A DNA stretch of 64,000 nucleotides from UTCFX2 sp963788305 (GTDB taxonomy: Bacteria > Chloroflexota > Anaerolineae > Anaerolineales > UBA4823), in contig CAWBGK010000005.1 of the NCBI GenBank assembly GCA_963788305.1, positions 44,947-108,946 of the forward strand. Direction: 5' to 3'. Below are positions 61,049-64,000 of the stretch, piece by piece; the first letter of the stretch is position 1; every line of letters begins with the position of its first letter. The position numbers and the translations under genes are program-made. The notes below the pieces were generated by a model, which had not been told where the DNA came from, ran no database searches, and was given only the letters and a program-made list of their open reading frames with translations.

Positions 61049-61366
61049 AAGTCAGTAAGCTAGTGATATGAACCAGGCGATGGTCCAAGGATTTATTGCC
61101 GCCATTCGCGAACAGCTGCCAATCGTGCGTGACCGGTTGCGATGGACGTCGGGCAGTTGAAGTTACGATTACTGCGTATCAATGTGCTGTATCCGGACAA
61201 CCGGTTCAATTATTTTTGTCAGAATACTTTACTTAATCGGAATCTAACATCGACGGCGAAACCCGCAGGCTTGACATGGGGATTGTGGTATGCTACACTA
61301 CGTTACCGGTAACGGGAACGATAACATCTACCTACAGCTCGCACTTATGAAAACCTGGAGAGACAT
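61049..61366. other. Intergenic region before the UroD-family gene
   Basis: 318 bases with no supported gene. A 30-codon frame at 61068 has no recognised features. The right third contains the promoter and operator listed separately. Confidence 0.5.
61271..61314 (+). promoter_or_regulatory. Sigma70-like promoter with overlapping LacI-type operator
   Basis: A consensus -35 (TTGACA, 61271-61276) is followed after 17 bases by TACACT (61294-61299). The perfect 14-bp palindrome CGTTACCGGTAACG (61301-61314) covers the expected start of transcription. A repressor of the LacI/GalR family would block initiation directly. Confidence 0.75.
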
Positions 61367-62459
61367 GTGAAAGCTCGTCAGCGTGTTGAAATGGCGCTCC
61401 ACCATGAGTTGCCAGATCGTTCACCCTTCCAGGTCAGTTTCACTCCGGAGTTTGCTGAACGGCTGCGTGCGGAGCTGGCGCTCGAAAAAAAAGGTGACCA
61501 CAACCCACACGGCGGCGGTAATACATTACCAGCTCGAAAGAACAATTGGCGAGGATATGCTGCTGACATCTGTAGGCTGGGCAAACTCCTATTATCAGAA
61601 CAAAACGGACTATATCGATGAGTGGGGAGTCGGCTGGAGGGTGCAACCTTATCAGACCCCCTTCGGTGAAGGCCATTATACTGAGATCCACTCCCATCCA
61701 TTGTCCGATACAAAAGCAATCATCAATTACAAACCACCAGATCCAGACCGACCCGAATTATATAAAGACTCCGAATGGACTATCCAGCAATTTCATGATG
61801 AATACTGGATTGTCGGTGTGACTGTTACGACGATCTTCGAGACCGCCTGGGCGTTGCGCGGTCTCGAGCAAATCCTCTTTGACATGGCTACAGATCCAGA
61901 CCTTGCCGAGTACTTATTCGACATCCCCTTTCACTATCATCTGACAGCTGCAAAGAAGCTTGTCGGTCTTGGTGTGGATATGATCTGGATCGGTGATGAT
62001 GTCGGGGCGCAGAACCGAATGCTGATCTCCCCAAAGATGTGGCGGAGATACTTCAAGCCGCGCATGGCAGCGTACATTCTCGAACTAAAAACGATCAATC
62101 CCAACCTAAAAGTCGCTTATCACACAGACGGGAATATTGAGCCGATCATCCCAGAGCTGATCGAGATCGGCATCGATGTGCTGAACCCGATACAGCCAGC
62201 CAGCATGGATCCAGGAAGAATCAAGACGTTATACGGTGATCGATTGTGCTTCTGGGGGACAATCGACGAGCAGCACACCCTCCCATTCGGCTCTCCACAA
62301 GATGTTAGGGCTGAAGTGCTCGACAGGATCCGTACCGTTGGTAAAAGTGGCGGATTAATTCTTGCCCCAACCCATCATGTCCAGATGGACACACCCATGG
62401 AGAATTTTCGAGCGATGGTCGACTCTATTCTTAATACGCCTTACCGGGCGATCACCTAG
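61367..62459 (+). CDS. Uroporphyrinogen decarboxylase-family protein
   Basis: About 364 residues of the UroD/MtaA-like fold. GTG 61367 follows GGAGA and starts MKARQRVEMALHHELPDRSP, the usual beginning of this family. Conserved features are WGVGWRV, a metal or substrate region (DMIWIGDDVGAQNRMLISPKMW), FKPRMAAYI and the C-terminal HTDGNIEPIIPELIEIGIDVLNP, with APTHHVQ near the end. A frameshift lies near 61490. Members next to sugar ABC genes are common in Chloroflexota and are not haem enzymes; methyl transfer or sugar-acid chemistry has been suggested for relatives. Function here is unknown. Confidence 0.78.
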
Positions 62460-62654
62460 GACTGAGAAGTCACTCGGAGTTCCTGCAGAATGGCAAAATT
62501 CAAAATCTGGCAAATCGGACTGGTTTGAATTCGATAAGGACAGGTGAATATGAATTCCGGAGGTGAAAATAGAACAAGTATAATAAGAAACAAGGATGAT
62601 ATCCTAGTTCAATGGTTCCTTCCAATTTTCTACACTTTAGAAGGAGAATAGAAA

Positions 62655-63814
62655 ATGAAGCAGAAATTGAGCTTGATCATTGCAGTCCTTACTTATCATG
62701 AGCCTGATCCTGGCGCCTGCGCACCTGCAGCGACACAAGCGCCAACCGAGGAGGCCGTCGTCGAGAAGACAGAAGAGGTCGCTGTCGAGAAGACAGAGGA
62801 AATGGCAGTCGAAAAGACAGAAGAGGTTGTCAGCAGCCGAGACAGAGGTAGTCGCTGCCGAACCAGTCGAGACCGAAGGTCCCGCTCCTGCGGCCGAAGG
62901 CGGCTGGTGTTCTGGGACGAAGATTGTATTCTTCCCAGGCGGCGCTCCGGGTGGTCCATTTGAAACTGTCGTTTATAACGGCGCGGTCCAGGCTGCCGCG
63001 GATACGGGCGCACAGGTGGAATATGTCTGGTCTGATTGGAACCCGGAAAAGATGATCACGCAGTTCTCCGAAGCGATGGCAACCAGCCCTAATGGCATCG
63101 CTGTGATGGGTCATCCGGGGACTGAGGCTTTCGCACCATTGATTGATGAAGCCGAATCGAAGGGGATCATCGTCACAAGCATGAATGTACAGCTGGCCGA
63201 TCTTCAAAGTAAGTACGGCGGCGCAGGATTTCGGATATGCAGGAGCACTTCAATACGACGCCGGGTATGCCTTAGGAAAGGAATCCCTTGCTCGATCTGG
63301 TTTGGTCGCTGGCGATAAGGCTTTTGTCTGGGGTTTGATCGCTCAGGCTGGACGTGGTGAGCGCACAAAAGGGATTGTCGACGCTTTGGAAGAAGGCGGC
63401 GTTGAGGTTATTTATCAGGAGATTGATGACGCCACCAACAAAGACGCAGCCGCTGGTGTACCAATTTTCGTTGGCGTTATGTCTGCGAACCCTGATATCA
63501 AAATGATCGTTACTGACCACGGCAATCTGACAGGAACCCAGCAGACTTTCCTGGAGAGTGCGGGTCTTGGCCCGGATGATGTCTTCGCTTCTGGTTTTGA
63601 CCTCTCCATTGCAACAGTCGATGCCATTCGCAATGGATGGACCGATTTGGTATCCGATCAGCAGCAGTGGCTTCAGGGCTATATGGGAATCCTGCAGATT
63701 TGTCTCTCCCACAACTACGCATTCTCTGGCCTCCAGATCGATACGGGCGCCGGATTTGCCCACAAGGACAATGTTGAGATGCTCGCTGCTCTGGTGGAGA
63801 AGCAGGTCCGCTAA
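62655..63814 (+). CDS. Sugar-type ABC transporter substrate-binding lipoprotein
   Basis: Periplasmic-binding-protein family, ribose/rhizopine type, about 385 residues. AAGGAG precedes ATG 62655. The signal peptide and lipobox (…LILA-x-C-APAATQAP) are disrupted by two compensating indels near 62690 and 62715. A Glu/Lys-rich linker of three 8-residue repeats follows, then the type I fold: IVFFPGGAPGGPFETVVYNGAVQAAADTGAQVE, VMGHPGTEAFAPLIDEAESKGIIV and FASGFDLSIATVDAIRNGWTD. Other frame breaks are near 62830 and 63215. It should bind a sugar or related small molecule for the importer encoded downstream. Confidence 0.87.
62760..62831 (+). repeat. Three tandem 24-bp repeats encoding the linker of the binding protein
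   Basis: The unit GTCGAGAAGACAGAAGAGG plus five bases is repeated three times in register with small changes, encoding VEKTEEVA-type octapeptides between the lipid anchor and the folded domain. Confidence 0.75.
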
Positions 63815-63832
63815 CCATTTTTCTCACTAACT

Positions 63833-63865
63833 TGTGCTGGTCGGACGACAAACCTGACCAGCACA
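63833..63865 (+). other. Stem-loop after the binding-protein gene
   Basis: TGTGCTGGTC and GACCAGCACA form a perfect 10-bp stem with a 13-base loop, without a T run. It resembles the structure between binding protein and permease genes at 29.7 kb and probably stabilises the upstream mRNA. Confidence 0.6.
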
Positions 63866-63969
63866 TTCCAACATCCAGGCAAAGGTCGGACGTAATTTCT
63901 TGAGTTGGATTTTTTTATAAGAAACCAGGGAAATTCTCATTCTACCTTTTCCACACTTGAGGTGAAACA

Positions 63970-64000
63970 ATGGAAAATCGATTAGAGCTGCGAAGAGTCT
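63970..64000 (+). CDS. Start of a downstream gene, possibly the ABC ATPase
   Basis: ATG 63970 follows GAGGTGA and encodes MENRLELRRV before the window ends. The position after a sugar-binding protein and the LELRRV opening are compatible with a sugar ABC ATP-binding protein. Ten residues are too few for certainty. Confidence 0.4.
   Translation, partial: MENRLELRRV

Noticed and set aside
61068..61160. A 30-codon reading frame after glgE
   Set aside because: It has no recognisable features, conserved start context or partner; probably chance.
62488..62526. A short frame starting MAKFKIWQIG before the binding-protein gene
   Set aside because: It looks like a gene beginning but stops after 12 codons and no continuation is found in any frame; too little to call.
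1..64000. A CRISPR array or insertion sequence with transposase
   Set aside because: No regularly spaced repeat series and no transposase motif or terminal inverted repeat pair was found.

Overview
The window reads like a chromosome segment of a bacterium of the phylum Chloroflexota, most likely class Anaerolineae. This is inferred from the gene families: secreted proteins with a C-terminal [Y/F]-L-P-[V/L]-[V/I] tail, SH3-type lipoproteins, a Tat-exported L,D-transpeptidase, a GlgC/GlgM-type/GlgE alpha-glucan set, and an extended serine hydroxymethyltransferase beside GcvT. No rRNA or other phylogenetic marker is present to prove it. About half the genes carry one to three single-base frameshifts although the encoded families are otherwise complete. 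I treat these as base-calling or assembly indels and give whole-gene spans. Only the AI-2E transporter remnant (deleted segments) and the M6 protease (an in-frame stop by substitution) look like candidate real lesions.

Layout. 1-13.2 kb: Tex-like protein (partial), nitroreductase, a two-gene ABC exporter, two SH3-like lipoproteins with a Tat L,D-transpeptidase, then a plus-strand run of a PRPP-synthetase-like protein, an AAA ATPase, a GH36 alpha-galactosidase, an M14 carboxypeptidase and an M24 aminopeptidase. 13.2-16.4 kb: a secreted surface protein, hisS and tRNA-His. 16.38-26.72 kb: a 10.3 kb integrated element bounded by 49-bp direct repeats of the tRNA-His 3' half. It holds a tyrosine integrase, an excisionase-like protein, a ribbon-helix-helix regulator, a RepA-like ATPase, a DnaB-N-like protein and small plus large terminase subunits, but no portal, capsid or tail genes, so it resembles a phage satellite. 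An AT-rich stretch inside it encodes a secreted beta-propeller.

26.7-40 kb: the displaced hisS/tRNA-His terminator, the AI-2E remnant, a polar amino acid ABC importer operon, a GNAT-fold protein, an FKBP isomerase, an aminotransferase, gcvT and glyA, and an M6 metalloprotease. 40-54.6 kb: a sugar-acid and pentose-phosphate block. On the minus strand it runs uxaC, SDR mannonate oxidoreductase, LarA homologue, gnd, Ca-type P-ATPase, tkt, tal. A divergent LacI-family regulator, a KDG-kinase-like protein and a histidine phosphatase follow on the plus strand. The block lacks mannonate dehydratase. The LarA homologue sits between the mannonate-forming enzyme and 6-phosphogluconate dehydrogenase, which suggests a mannonate-to-gluconate epimerisation shunt.

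54.6-61 kb: glgC, pgi, a GT4 glycogen synthase of the GlgM type, and glgE, the gene set of the maltose-1-phosphate route to alpha-glucan. 61-64 kb: a new transcription unit with a sigma70-like promoter and a LacI-type operator, starting with a uroporphyrinogen-decarboxylase-family protein, then a sugar-type ABC binding lipoprotein and the first codons of a further gene.
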